Below, piece after piece: positions 26,101 to 27,236 of a stretch of 27,236 nucleotides of DNA. The translations under genes and the position numbers were made by a program. Every line of letters begins with the position of its first letter. Within the stretch, counting starts at the first letter, position 1. This stretch comes from Lingula anatina (lineage: Eukaryota; Brachiopoda; Lingulata; Lingulida; Lingulidae), in the NCBI RefSeq assembly GCF_001039355.2, contig NW_019774011.1:1-27236 (forward strand). The letters are read 5' to 3'. Under the pieces are notes generated by a model, which saw only the letters and a list, made by a program, of their open reading frames with translations, was not told the origin of the DNA and did not search any database.

Positions 26101-27055
26101 AATAATGGCCATCAAACCAGACAATTAAGATACTGCCATAAATCATAAATCATATTTAAGAATATCTAACTGCAATCTTACTTGAAAACCACTCTGACCG
26201 ATGTGTAGTGAATATGGTAATTTTTACATAATGAAAATTGTAAAAAAAAAAAAAAAAAAAAAAAAAACGAAGAATTTGTCACAACCTGTGTCAAATCAAT
26301 TTGTAAAACTGACTGCTTTTCCTCCTATAAACAAACATTCTCAGCTACAGTTCATGTTTCATCAGCAGGGATCCACTCTTATGAATTATTTACTTGTCTG
26401 CATTCTGGACCACCAACTTACTTTCTGGCAGTATTCGTTAACATTGTTTTTATTTCAAAAGAATGTACAATCTTATTTCTTAAGGACTTCTATAATCTAA
26501 AATCACTTTTGTATTTTTTACCATGAAGTGCTCTGTATCATGTCTAAAAGACCCCATTTTTCCAAAACTTTCAGGCAATATTTGCCAAATGAATTAAAAA
26601 ATTTATTGCAATTTCAACACTTTTTAAAACAAAACTATTGTGTGATCTGTTATTAGCATTAAATTGATCACAAAGTGTTTTCTAATCACATACTTTTACT
26701 AAATCACAAACATCAATTTTCAAACACCAAAACCATTCAAGCATGACAAACTTGTTTGTGTAATCATCAGCTTCACAGAATTTACAAGGTTACTGACTGT
26801 GTGATACCAGGTCAAACGAAACAATTTTTTTTTCTAAACCAACAAACATAATGTGTTGCCATCCTTACAGAATCTGCAGGGAACCATTCCTATGAATGAT
26901 GTACTTGTCAGGGTCCTGGGTCACCAAGTTCTCTCTGGCAGTGTTGTACCAGGTCATGTTGAATTCCACTGTGCTGGAGGCCTCGCAGGTCAAAATGGCG
27001 TTGCGACCTGGGATGGTCGTCACATTGCTGGGGGCCGTCACATACGGTGGAGGGT
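742..27055 (-). CDS. HMCN1: Hemicentin-1-like giant extracellular matrix protein (53 exons, partial at both ends)
   Basis: Spliced minus-strand gene. Exons were found by matching Ig, TSP1 and G2F protein patterns to flanking AG acceptors and GT donors and checking phase. Order is 29 I-set Ig domains, six TSP1 repeats, G2F, then the start of an EGF region. This order is diagnostic of hemicentin; papilin, titin and perlecan do not combine them so. Known role: a secreted matrix protein that forms tracks at basement membranes and joins tissues. Human HMCN1 also has six TSP1 repeats and a G2F, while nematode him-4 lacks the TSP1 block, so the HMCN1-like label rests on architecture; one-to-one orthology is not shown. 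The N-terminal VWA domain, earlier Ig domains and the C-terminal EGFs lie outside. The frame is open through all modules except a one-base loss in Ig14. Confidence 0.95.
805..1270. other. Intron after G2F exon 3
   Basis: 466 bp, AT-rich, donor GTATAA and acceptor TTTTCAG. Nothing else seen. Confidence 0.8.
1271..1630 (-). CDS. HMCN1: G2F exon 3
   Basis: A 360-base phase 1-1 exon, the longest in the window. It begins GEILRMIHIARGMDSNGELQ and contains LDIVVNGYVPQLPP, YEEEYIQTAPGAIYAYSTR, and the C-terminal strands NHTITYDAE and RYQLSARIAKG. The I-A-R-G-x-D-x-x-G-x-L-x-L-D segment is a hallmark of hemicentin G2F. One NHT sequon is present. Confidence 0.93.
1909..2046 (-). CDS. HMCN1: G2F exon 2
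   Basis: A 138-base phase 1-1 exon: GRLMEHLISILTPIYWTTALE, then EAVNGYTLTKGEF and REVQVEFSTG. The motif of an apolar helix followed by NGYTLTxGxFxRE is typical of the middle of hemicentin G2F. The donor GTCTGT is non-consensus at +3 to +5, but frame, phase and homology pattern support it. Confidence 0.85.
2343..2489 (-). CDS. HMCN1: G2F (nidogen-like beta-barrel) exon 1
   Basis: A 147-base phase 1-1 exon. It translates to GGLPTKAMGNIIGNVND, then IDFGVSTLIANITPS and KLHNIPRS. This matches the start of the hemicentin and nidogen G2F fold, with the G-N-x-x-G-N-V/I-N strand and an F-G-x-x turn. In nidogen the G2 barrel binds collagen IV and perlecan; in hemicentins it sits between the TSP1 block and the EGF modules. 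Confidence 0.88.
2754..2918 (-). CDS. HMCN1: TSP1 repeat 6
   Basis: A 165-base phase 1-1 exon, two residues shorter than its siblings: VDGQWSRWSDWSKC, C-T-Q-T-C-G, and six cysteines ending NIKSCG. The O-fucose motif is intact. It splices to the G2F region through a Gly codon. Confidence 0.95.
2919..3343. other. Intron between TSP1 repeats 5 and 6
   Basis: 425 bp with a short C run at about 3004-3012. No further exon or element seen. Confidence 0.8.
3344..3514 (-). CDS. HMCN1: TSP1 repeat 5
   Basis: A 171-base phase 1-1 exon: IHGNWSPWGGWGDC, then C-T-A-E-C-G and six cysteines ending NEVECP. The fucosylated Ser/Thr position is Glu, so the O-fucose site is lost. All three Trp layers are kept. 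Confidence 0.95.
3729..3899 (-). CDS. HMCN1: TSP1 repeat 4
   Basis: A 171-base phase 1-1 exon: IHGNWGGWAPWTVC then C-S-R-S-C-N and six cysteines ending TQGCP. The Gly that normally follows the second Cys of the O-fucose motif is Asn, so fucosylation by POFUT2 is not expected. The 81-codon open frame over this exon is in the wrong frame. Confidence 0.94.
4187..4357 (-). CDS. HMCN1: TSP1 repeat 3
   Basis: A 171-base phase 1-1 exon: VDGDWSSWSPWQPC, C-S-Q-T-C-G, and six cysteines ending CKIRECE. All three layer Trp residues are present. The overlapping 109-codon open frame on the same strand is a shadow in another frame. Confidence 0.94.
4620..4655. repeat. C14-A15-G-C6 homopolymer tract
   Basis: On the transcript strand this reads G6 C T15 G14, starting about 35 bases after the donor of TSP1 repeat 2, with further GGG runs between. 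It is a likely G-rich structure and also a likely place for sequencing error. Confidence 0.95.
4690..4860 (-). CDS. HMCN1: TSP1 repeat 2
   Basis: A 171-base phase 1-1 exon: VDGSWSNWSQYESC, C-S-A-T-C-G, and six cysteines ending LRPCPG. The third layer Trp is replaced by Tyr. A long open frame on the same strand here is out of frame with the gene; the real frame was set by splice phase and the Cys pattern. A C14-A15-G-C6 tract begins about 35 bp downstream of the donor. Confidence 0.94.
5069..5239 (-). CDS. HMCN1: TSP1 repeat 1
   Basis: A 171-base phase 1-1 exon of 57 residues. It starts VHGMFSSW, has the layered Trp motif (FSSWSEWSDC), the O-fucosylation motif C-S-V-S-C-G, and six cysteines ending CLPRECAG. 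TSP1 repeats bind matrix partners and glycosaminoglycans; Trp C-mannosylation is expected from the W-x-x-W pattern. Confidence 0.95.
5290..5334. repeat. (GT)n microsatellite
   Basis: A GT dinucleotide run of about 45 bp with a small TATA interruption, ending in a G run, within the intron between TSP1 repeat 1 and Ig29. Confidence 0.96.
5514..5929 (-). CDS. HMCN1: Ig domain 29, last Ig before the TSP1 block (two exons)
   Basis: Exons 5929-5749 and 5611-5514, joined in phase 2 through an Arg codon (NNSLR then IVATQLEDSALYTC). Core: KAPDFKL, LVWDC, ITWKRET, DSALYTC, KNPLG. It is the most divergent of the series, with an extended C-C' region (TPYQTVLSTHD) and no Pro before the Trp. It splices in phase 1 to the first TSP1 exon. 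Confidence 0.9.
6095..6132. repeat. AAT/AGA triplet microsatellite
   Basis: An ATA run passing into about eight AGA triplets in the intron after Ig28, about 35 bp downstream of the 6166 exon edge on the transcript. Confidence 0.95.
6166..6663 (-). CDS. HMCN1: Ig domain 28 (two exons)
   Basis: Exons 6663-6476 and 6247-6166, joined in phase 0 (IIYDST then TSDAGEYKC). Core: VPPKILL, IILSC, IIWTKNG, NGSLII, DAGEYKC, TNDAG. This 188-base exon is not an open frame in the usual sense because its acceptor lies shortly after stops, but the protein pattern is unambiguous. A GAA/AAT triplet tract follows in the next intron. Confidence 0.9.
7030..7576 (-). CDS. HMCN1: Ig domain 27 (two exons)
   Basis: Exons 7576-7445 and 7161-7030, each 132 bases, joined in phase 1 (SYLPG then APSVNGRSRL). 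Core: IGPSFTV, IQLEC, VTWSVNG, DDGTYTC, ENPAG. The 3' splice site of the first exon has a near-copy about 120 bp further upstream in the intron (7697-7725). Confidence 0.9.
7577..8566. other. Introns around the second exon of Ig26
   Basis: 7577-8041 holds the copy of the Ig27 acceptor region; 8124-8566 is AT-rich with nothing recognisable. Confidence 0.75.
7697..7725 (-). repeat. Duplicate of the Ig27 3' splice-site region
   Basis: This segment matches 7575-7603 at 26 of 29 bases, including the ACTGGTA block that contains the real acceptor AG. The copy keeps an AG acceptor dinucleotide in the same context, so it is a possible cryptic splice site. Looser similarity may continue toward higher coordinates (ATGTTA and GACTGATA words). 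Confidence 0.7.
8042..8757 (-). CDS. HMCN1: Ig domain 26 (two exons)
   Basis: Exons 8757-8567 and 8123-8042, joined in phase 0 (RIENVK then EQDQGSYVC). Core: VSPTITG, AMLPC, IQWMKDF, DQGSYVC, DNEAG. The second exon is only 82 bases. Donors are GTACAT and GTATGT. Confidence 0.9.
8999..9494 (-). CDS. HMCN1: Ig domain 25 (two exons)
   Basis: Exons 9494-9305 and 9081-8999, joined in phase 2 through a Lys codon (GLAIPIT-K-AQDSG). Core: VPPFIEE, LIMPC, IIWEKDG, DSGTFTC, ENVAG. The 83-base second exon is too short for a reading-frame call but gives the F and G strands in frame and ends VVQG. Confidence 0.9.
9853..10435 (-). CDS. HMCN1: Ig domain 24 (two exons)
   Basis: Exons 10435-10295 and 9984-9853, joined in phase 1 (TNSI-G-FREIL). 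Core: VPPSIER, VILPC, ISWQKGA, NGSLKI, DSGMYIC, QNTAG. Donors GTAAGT and GTAAGC are consensus. The module is 273 bases. Confidence 0.9.
10565..10631. repeat. (AAT)n microsatellite
   Basis: An AAT triplet run of about 66 bp with one AAC interruption, within the intron after Ig23. It produces a poly-Ile open frame on the minus strand, which is not a gene. Confidence 0.97.
10673..11263 (-). CDS. HMCN1: Ig domain 23 (two exons)
   Basis: Exons 11263-11166 and 10856-10673, joined in phase 0 just before the core Trp (GLPDPE then VTWTKDG), an intron position not used by other split domains here. Core: VPPTIED, TTLEC, VTWTKDG, DEGEYTC, SNPAG. The short 98-base first exon is supported by acceptor TCTCAG and donor GTGAGT. 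A run of AAT triplets lies about 40 bp inside the next intron. Confidence 0.9.
11446..11730 (-). CDS. HMCN1: Ig domain 22 (single exon)
   Basis: A 285-base phase 1-1 exon: VPPSING with an NGS sequon in the linker, IAIKC, ISWERES, GRRLQI, and EIGSYAC with NPAG. At the shared sequon site it has N-R-P, in which Pro replaces Thr and destroys the sequon. The Asp before the F strand is replaced by Glu-Ile. Confidence 0.92.
12071..12749 (-). CDS. HMCN1: Ig domain 21 (two exons)
   Basis: Exons 12749-12587 and 12195-12071, joined in phase 2 through a Thr codon (DPHIT then IHTNGRVLEI). Core: VPPVIVD, ISIEC, IRWFKGG, DTSSYTC, ENPAG. The sequon position reads E-R-P, so the glycosylation series ends here. 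The 391-bp intron has low-complexity A and T runs only. Confidence 0.9.
13108..13392 (-). CDS. HMCN1: Ig domain 20 (tandem duplicate of Ig18)
   Basis: Same length and protein as Ig18. It has intact splice sites (acceptor TCCTTCAG, donor GTAGGT). The intron between it and Ig19 is 291 bp, the same length as the Ig17-Ig18 intron, with about ten scattered differences. It then splices to Ig21 at 12749. Confidence 0.9.
13684..13962 (-). CDS. HMCN1: Ig domain 19 (tandem duplicate of Ig17)
   Basis: Same length, phases and protein as Ig17, offset by 1138 bp. It follows Ig18 in transcript order across the duplication junction at 14042. If the duplication is real, the protein has the order 17-18-17-18; if it is a false duplication of two alleles, this domain and Ig20 should be removed. 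The frame is preserved either way because both exons are phase 1-1. Confidence 0.9.
14114..14178. repeat. (AT)n microsatellite
   Basis: An uninterrupted AT dinucleotide run of about 65 bp, present in only one copy of the tandem duplication. It explains most of the length difference between the copies. Confidence 0.97.
14246..14530 (-). CDS. HMCN1: Ig domain 18 (single exon; original or copy of Ig20)
   Basis: A 285-base phase 1-1 exon: VPPSIDD, VFIEC, ILWLKNR, GQRLQI, DAATYTC and TNVAG, ending in LEVYG. The N-R-T sequon is at the shared position. Compared with 13108-13392 I count seven base changes, none altering the protein. The acceptor reads TTTTGCAG here, but TCCTTCAG in the other copy. 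Confidence 0.94.
14822..15100 (-). CDS. HMCN1: Ig domain 17 (single exon; original or copy of Ig19)
   Basis: A 279-base phase 1-1 exon: VPPSIDR, VILEC, VEWLKNG, RQIDI, DTARYTC and SNEAG. The N-R-T sequon is at the shared position. It is nearly identical to the exon at 13684-13962, exactly 1138 bp away: I count two base differences, both silent. It belongs to the second (higher-coordinate) copy of a tandem duplication carrying two Ig exons. Confidence 0.94.
15320..15601 (-). CDS. HMCN1: Ig domain 16 (single exon)
   Basis: A 282-base phase 1-1 exon with VPPYFPR, TVLHC, ITWLKER, GGRQLEI, DTAGYVC and ENVAG. It interrupts the sequon series: the equivalent position reads K-D-Y-T-T, with no Asn. 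The donor GTATAA is slightly weak. Confidence 0.93.
15844..16128 (-). CDS. HMCN1: Ig domain 15 (single exon)
   Basis: A 285-base phase 1-1 exon: VPPTIDK, IVIDC, ITWLRNG, LQLEI, DEAMYIC and ENDAG, ending in LDVWG. The N-N-T sequon is at the shared position. The acceptor AG at 16129-16130 puts the start well upstream of the first Met. It is normal in its own frame, but would be read out of frame if the upstream one-base loss is real. Confidence 0.92.
16529..17110 (-). CDS. HMCN1: Ig domain 14 (two exons, one-base frameshift in exon 2)
   Basis: Exons 17110-16950 and 16651-16529, joined in phase 0 after NPNIQ. It has VPAYIGK, FSLSC, ILWLKDG, NGLRLEI and DTGRYTC. The N-N-T sequon is at the shared position. 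Exon 2 is 123 bases where 124 are needed to restore phase 1. The reading NEAG is in one frame, but the expected G strand (EQDYDVQIWG) is in the next, so one base is missing between about 16551 and 16562. As written, the following exon is read out of frame and reaches TGA at 16077-16075. This is either an assembly error, a null allele, or a decayed gene; the intact exons downstream favour an error or a rare allele. Confidence 0.88.
17341..17625 (-). CDS. HMCN1: Ig domain 13 (single exon)
   Basis: A 285-base phase 1-1 exon: VPPYIDK, ITISC, IVWLKNG, NGRQLEI, DTAVYRC and MNKAG. The sequon N-Q-T is at the shared position seven residues before the first Cys. Splice sites are clean (acceptor ending TTCCAG, donor GTGAGA). 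Confidence 0.93.
17934..18215 (-). CDS. HMCN1: Ig domain 12 (single exon)
   Basis: A 282-base phase 1-1 exon with VPPKIDD, IVIIC, IAWFKDG, NGRQLEV and DTGRFQC with KNVAG. The N-R-T sequon is seven residues before the first Cys, and a second sequon (NTS) lies in the C-prime region. Domains 12-20 share the NGRQLEI-like E-strand motif and probably come from a common local expansion. Confidence 0.93.
18566..19142 (-). CDS. HMCN1: Ig domain 11 (two exons)
   Basis: Exons 19142-18994 and 18701-18566, joined in phase 0 after WFKDGEVLDPSK. Both are missed by simple reading-frame calls but have good splice signals (acceptors TTCCAG and TTCTAG; donors GTACAA and GTAAGT) and translate to EPPRIDE, FEIDC, IVWFKDG and DTGDYQC with TNVAG. 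An N-D-T sequon lies seven residues before the first Cys. The GTACAA donor is weak at +4 to +6. Confidence 0.88.
19143..19541. other. Intron between Ig10 and Ig11
   Basis: 399 bp without recognisable repeats or exons. Other introns of 300-450 bp (4358-4689, 6664-7029, 9495-9852, 9985-10294, 10857-11165, 11731-12070, 12196-12586, 16129-16528, 17626-17933, 18216-18565, 21698-22020, 24679-25065) are likewise plain apart from features listed separately. Confidence 0.75.
19542..19841 (-). CDS. HMCN1: Ig domain 10 (single exon)
   Basis: At 300 bases this is the longest Ig module here, with extra acidic residues (GDGEDTDG) after the VPPRIGY linker. Core positions are AILEC, ITWYKAD and DTALYRC with ENIAG. 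An N-Q-T sequon sits exactly seven residues before the first Cys, the first of a run of domains sharing this site. Confidence 0.92.
20082..20357 (-). CDS. HMCN1: Ig domain 9 (single exon)
   Basis: A 276-base phase 1-1 exon. It shows a DPPQIPE linker, AVLPC, ITWYKNG, ADGSL and DAGSYEC then SNVAG. Sequons NTS (before the B strand) and NIS (G strand) are present. The NTS is a few residues further from the Cys than the sequon repeated in the following domains, so it is not counted in that series. Confidence 0.92.
20614..20895 (-). CDS. HMCN1: Ig domain 8 (single exon)
   Basis: A 282-base phase 1-1 exon with VPPKIIT, ITLPC, IMWRKNG, and TATYTC followed by ENPAG. The position just before the F strand reads KHTATY rather than the usual D-x-G/A-x-Y; the Asp that normally pairs with a basic residue is replaced by His. 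Otherwise it is a normal I-set domain. The donor is GTGAGT. Confidence 0.92.
21152..21498. mobile_element. MITE-like element with 24-bp terminal inverted repeats
   Basis: The ends 21152-21175 and 21475-21498 are inverted copies, 23 of 24 bases matching (CTTAAAGTGATAATAACTC versus CTTAAAGGGATAATAACTC, both then TTCGT). TTAA occurs at each end (21153-21156 and 21494-21497), as a target duplication or as part of the repeat. There is no coding capacity. It lies wholly in the Ig7-Ig8 intron. TTAA flanks would suit a piggyBac-type MITE, but the ends do not prove a family. Confidence 0.8.
21296..21327. repeat. Perfect 32-bp palindrome inside the MITE-like element
   Basis: Two 16-base halves (TTTGTTAAAATCTCTT and its exact complement) meet at CTTAAG with no spacer, near the middle of the element. 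It could form a hairpin in either strand. Confidence 0.95.
21550..22142 (-). CDS. HMCN1: Ig domain 7 (two exons)
   Basis: Exons 22142-22021 and 21697-21550, joined in phase 0 after WYKDGG. The domain has VPPMIMS, VLLPC, VRWYKDG and DAGLYEC with SNVAG. The second exon ends at an atypical donor, AAG followed by GTTACT, which lacks the usual purine-A-G at +3 to +5. The next intron carries the MITE-like element whose right end lies about 50 bp from this donor. Confidence 0.9.
22143..22584. other. Intron between Ig6 and Ig7, with an undetermined base
   Basis: 442 bp, AT-rich, with an N at 22475 inside a T/A homopolymer junction. No exon or element seen. Confidence 0.8.
22585..22860 (-). CDS. HMCN1: Ig domain 6 (single exon)
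   Basis: A 276-base phase 1-1 exon: VPPVIDK linker, IVLHC, LEWFKNG, then DTSSYSC and NNIAG. The true exon starts upstream of the first available start codon; the acceptor TTTTCCAG at 22861-22868 sets it and adds the VPP linker typical of this array. Confidence 0.92.
23127..23399 (-). CDS. HMCN1: Ig domain 5 (single exon)
   Basis: A 273-base phase 1-1 exon. It begins VRPLIAF and has VRLTC, ISWLKG and DEGDFKC then SNVGG, with an NST sequon in the G-strand region. The acceptor is TTTCAG and the donor GTAAAG. The residue after Asp in the F strand is Phe rather than the usual Tyr, which is tolerated in I-set domains. Confidence 0.92.
23684..24230 (-). CDS. HMCN1: Ig domain 4 (two exons)
   Basis: Exons 24230-24048 and 23779-23684, joined in phase 1 after GSLFIQ. 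It shows SQPKITRA, an NGT sequon in TNGTLPC, ILWRRED and DEGAYVC followed by AQNQFG. The second exon is too short to stand out as an open frame; it was placed by its acceptor (AG at 23780-23781), donor (GTAGGC) and the Ig F-strand motif. Module length is 279 bases with phase 1 at both ends. Confidence 0.9.
24428..24532. repeat. 21-bp minisatellite, five units, derived from a splice donor
   Basis: There are five near-identical 21-bp units (plus strand CATCCCAGTGTGACCTACTA plus one base). The edge of the Ig3 exon (24533-24553) has the same words in a founder form with an extra CTTCCA. On the coding strand each unit repeats the exon end and donor; only the first donor is GTAAGT, the others read GCTAGT or GTTAGT. 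Confidence 0.93.
24534..25190 (-). CDS. HMCN1: Ig domain 3 (two exons)
   Basis: Exons 25190-25066 and 24678-24534, joined in phase 0 after WFKEGIQ. The first exon has the EAPIVQV linker, AKLSC and NITWFKEG. The second has DAGEYTC and NEAGTARG. The donor GTAAGT at 24533-24528 is the founder of a 21-bp minisatellite that fills the start of the next intron. An open frame with repeated SHWD units covering this place is a different frame; in the gene's frame the sequence after the donor gives TGT AAG TAG, a stop. Confidence 0.9.
25417..25686 (-). CDS. HMCN1: Ig domain 2 (single exon)
   Basis: One phase 1-1 exon of 270 bases. The linker is VAPVARV, the first Cys lies in VSIQC, the Trp in YIWRRK and the second Cys in DEGAYEC, followed by SNPAG. 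The C to W spacing is short and the usual Pro-x-Pro turn before the Trp is missing, so it is a slightly divergent I-set domain. The donor is GTTAGT rather than GTAAGT. The domain ends RYIG, unlike the usual V-x-G of its neighbours. Confidence 0.88.
25936..27055 (-). CDS. HMCN1: Ig domain 1 (two exons)
   Basis: Exons 27055-26869 and 26027-25936, joined in phase 2 after NGSLQI. The module is 93 residues: a DPPPYV linker, first Cys in AILTC, core Trp in MTWYN, and second Cys in DEGPYIC, the canonical I-set pattern. Sequons NVT, NMT and NGS are visible. The acceptor at 27056-27057 takes a phase 1 codon from an exon upstream of the window. A longer minus-strand reading frame crosses the second exon but is in the wrong frame; only the spliced frame gives the DxGxYxC motif. 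The intervening 841-bp intron is the longest here and holds a decayed copy of part of exon 1. Confidence 0.9.
26240..26267. repeat. Poly-A tract in the Ig1 intron
   Basis: A run of about 27 A residues on the plus strand (poly-T in the transcript). No retroelement sequence was recognised next to it. Confidence 0.95.
26360..26445 (-). pseudogene. Decayed partial copy of the Ig1 first exon
   Basis: In the 841-bp Ig1 intron, about 80 bp align to the 3' part of the exon at 26873-26955. They share GCAGGGA, TATGAAT, TACTTGTC, CACCAA and TCTGGCAGT in order, roughly 70% identity, with a one-base indel. The donor GTAAG is not conserved (the site reads GAAACA), so it should not be spliced. It looks like an old local duplication of an exon fragment. 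Confidence 0.65.
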
Positions 27056-27207
27056 CTATGAAAAACAAGAAGCATAATGAATTAGTTCTGGTTTTTATGC
27101 AGTTTCAAAGGTCTGAAGACAGAATTAGTTACAAAAGTTGATATGATATACAAAACATCAGGAAACAAAACAACAGAACTTCTTTCTACGTGAATCAAAC
27201 AAAGTCT

Positions 27208-27232
27208 TTAATAATAATAATAATAATAATTA
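27208..27232. repeat. (AAT)n microsatellite at the window end
   Basis: About seven AAT triplets in the intron upstream of Ig1, close to the window edge. Confidence 0.9.
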
Positions 27233-27236
27233 GTGT

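Noticed and set aside
25894-26124. A 76-codon minus-strand open frame with a hydrophobic start
   Set aside because: It overlaps the Ig1 second exon out of frame. The spliced frame gives the DEGPYIC Ig motif, so the long frame is a shadow.
26768-26815. A possible second relic of the Ig1 exon
   Set aside because: It shares only short words (CACAGAAT, ATACCAGGTCA) with the exon; I could not align the middle, so chance is likely.
1-27236. A previously undescribed multi-gene system
   Set aside because: All coding sequence belongs to one conserved matrix gene. Plus-strand open frames are all opposite-strand shadows or intronic noise, with no independent domain pattern.

Overview
The window is one stretch of a single large animal gene read on the minus strand: a hemicentin (HMCN1-like, fibulin-6 family), a giant secreted extracellular-matrix protein. 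Coding sequence occurs only as short exons bounded by consensus splice sites, introns are AT-rich and full of microsatellites, and every protein module is a eukaryotic extracellular domain, so this is metazoan genomic DNA. A compact invertebrate gene with ~200-850 bp introns fits best. I lean to a lophotrochozoan, perhaps a mollusc, but the sequence does not prove the species. No second gene, RNA gene, promoter, polyadenylation region or CRISPR array is visible. The gene runs off both ends, so the signal peptide, the VWA domain, any earlier Ig domains and most of the C-terminal EGF region lie outside.

Layout in transcript order (high to low coordinates): 29 consecutive I-set Ig domains (27055 to 5514), six thrombospondin type-1 repeats (5239 to 2754), a three-exon nidogen-like G2F beta-barrel (2489 to 1271), and a short two-cysteine exon (804-742) that starts the EGF region. 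I recovered 53 exons by joining donor and acceptor sites so that phase and domain pattern agree. They total 9821 coding bases, about 3270 residues. Every module begins and ends in phase 1, so modules can be duplicated or lost without breaking the frame. Ig domains 1, 3, 4, 7, 11, 14, 21 and 23-29 are split by one internal intron; the other Ig domains are single exons.

Points of interest. (1) Ig14 has lost one base, which would cause a stop in Ig15. (2) Ig17-18 are followed by a near-identical tandem copy, Ig19-20, with an undetermined base exactly at the junction; this is either a very recent duplication or two alleles assembled in series. (3) A 21-bp minisatellite in the Ig3 intron has grown out of the exon end and its splice donor. 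(4) A 347-bp MITE-like element with TTAA-flanked inverted repeats sits in the Ig7-Ig8 intron and carries a perfect 32-bp palindrome. (5) A decayed copy of part of the Ig1 exon lies in the following intron. (6) Ten of eleven consecutive Ig domains carry an N-glycosylation sequon at the same structural position.

Function, from family knowledge: hemicentins form extracellular tracks that anchor cells to basement membranes and link adjacent tissues. The Ig array is a long spacer and adhesion rod, the TSP1 repeats bind matrix and glycosaminoglycans, and G2F plus EGF modules form the C-terminal assembly end. The window is an ordinary conserved gene with unusual local events, not a new system.
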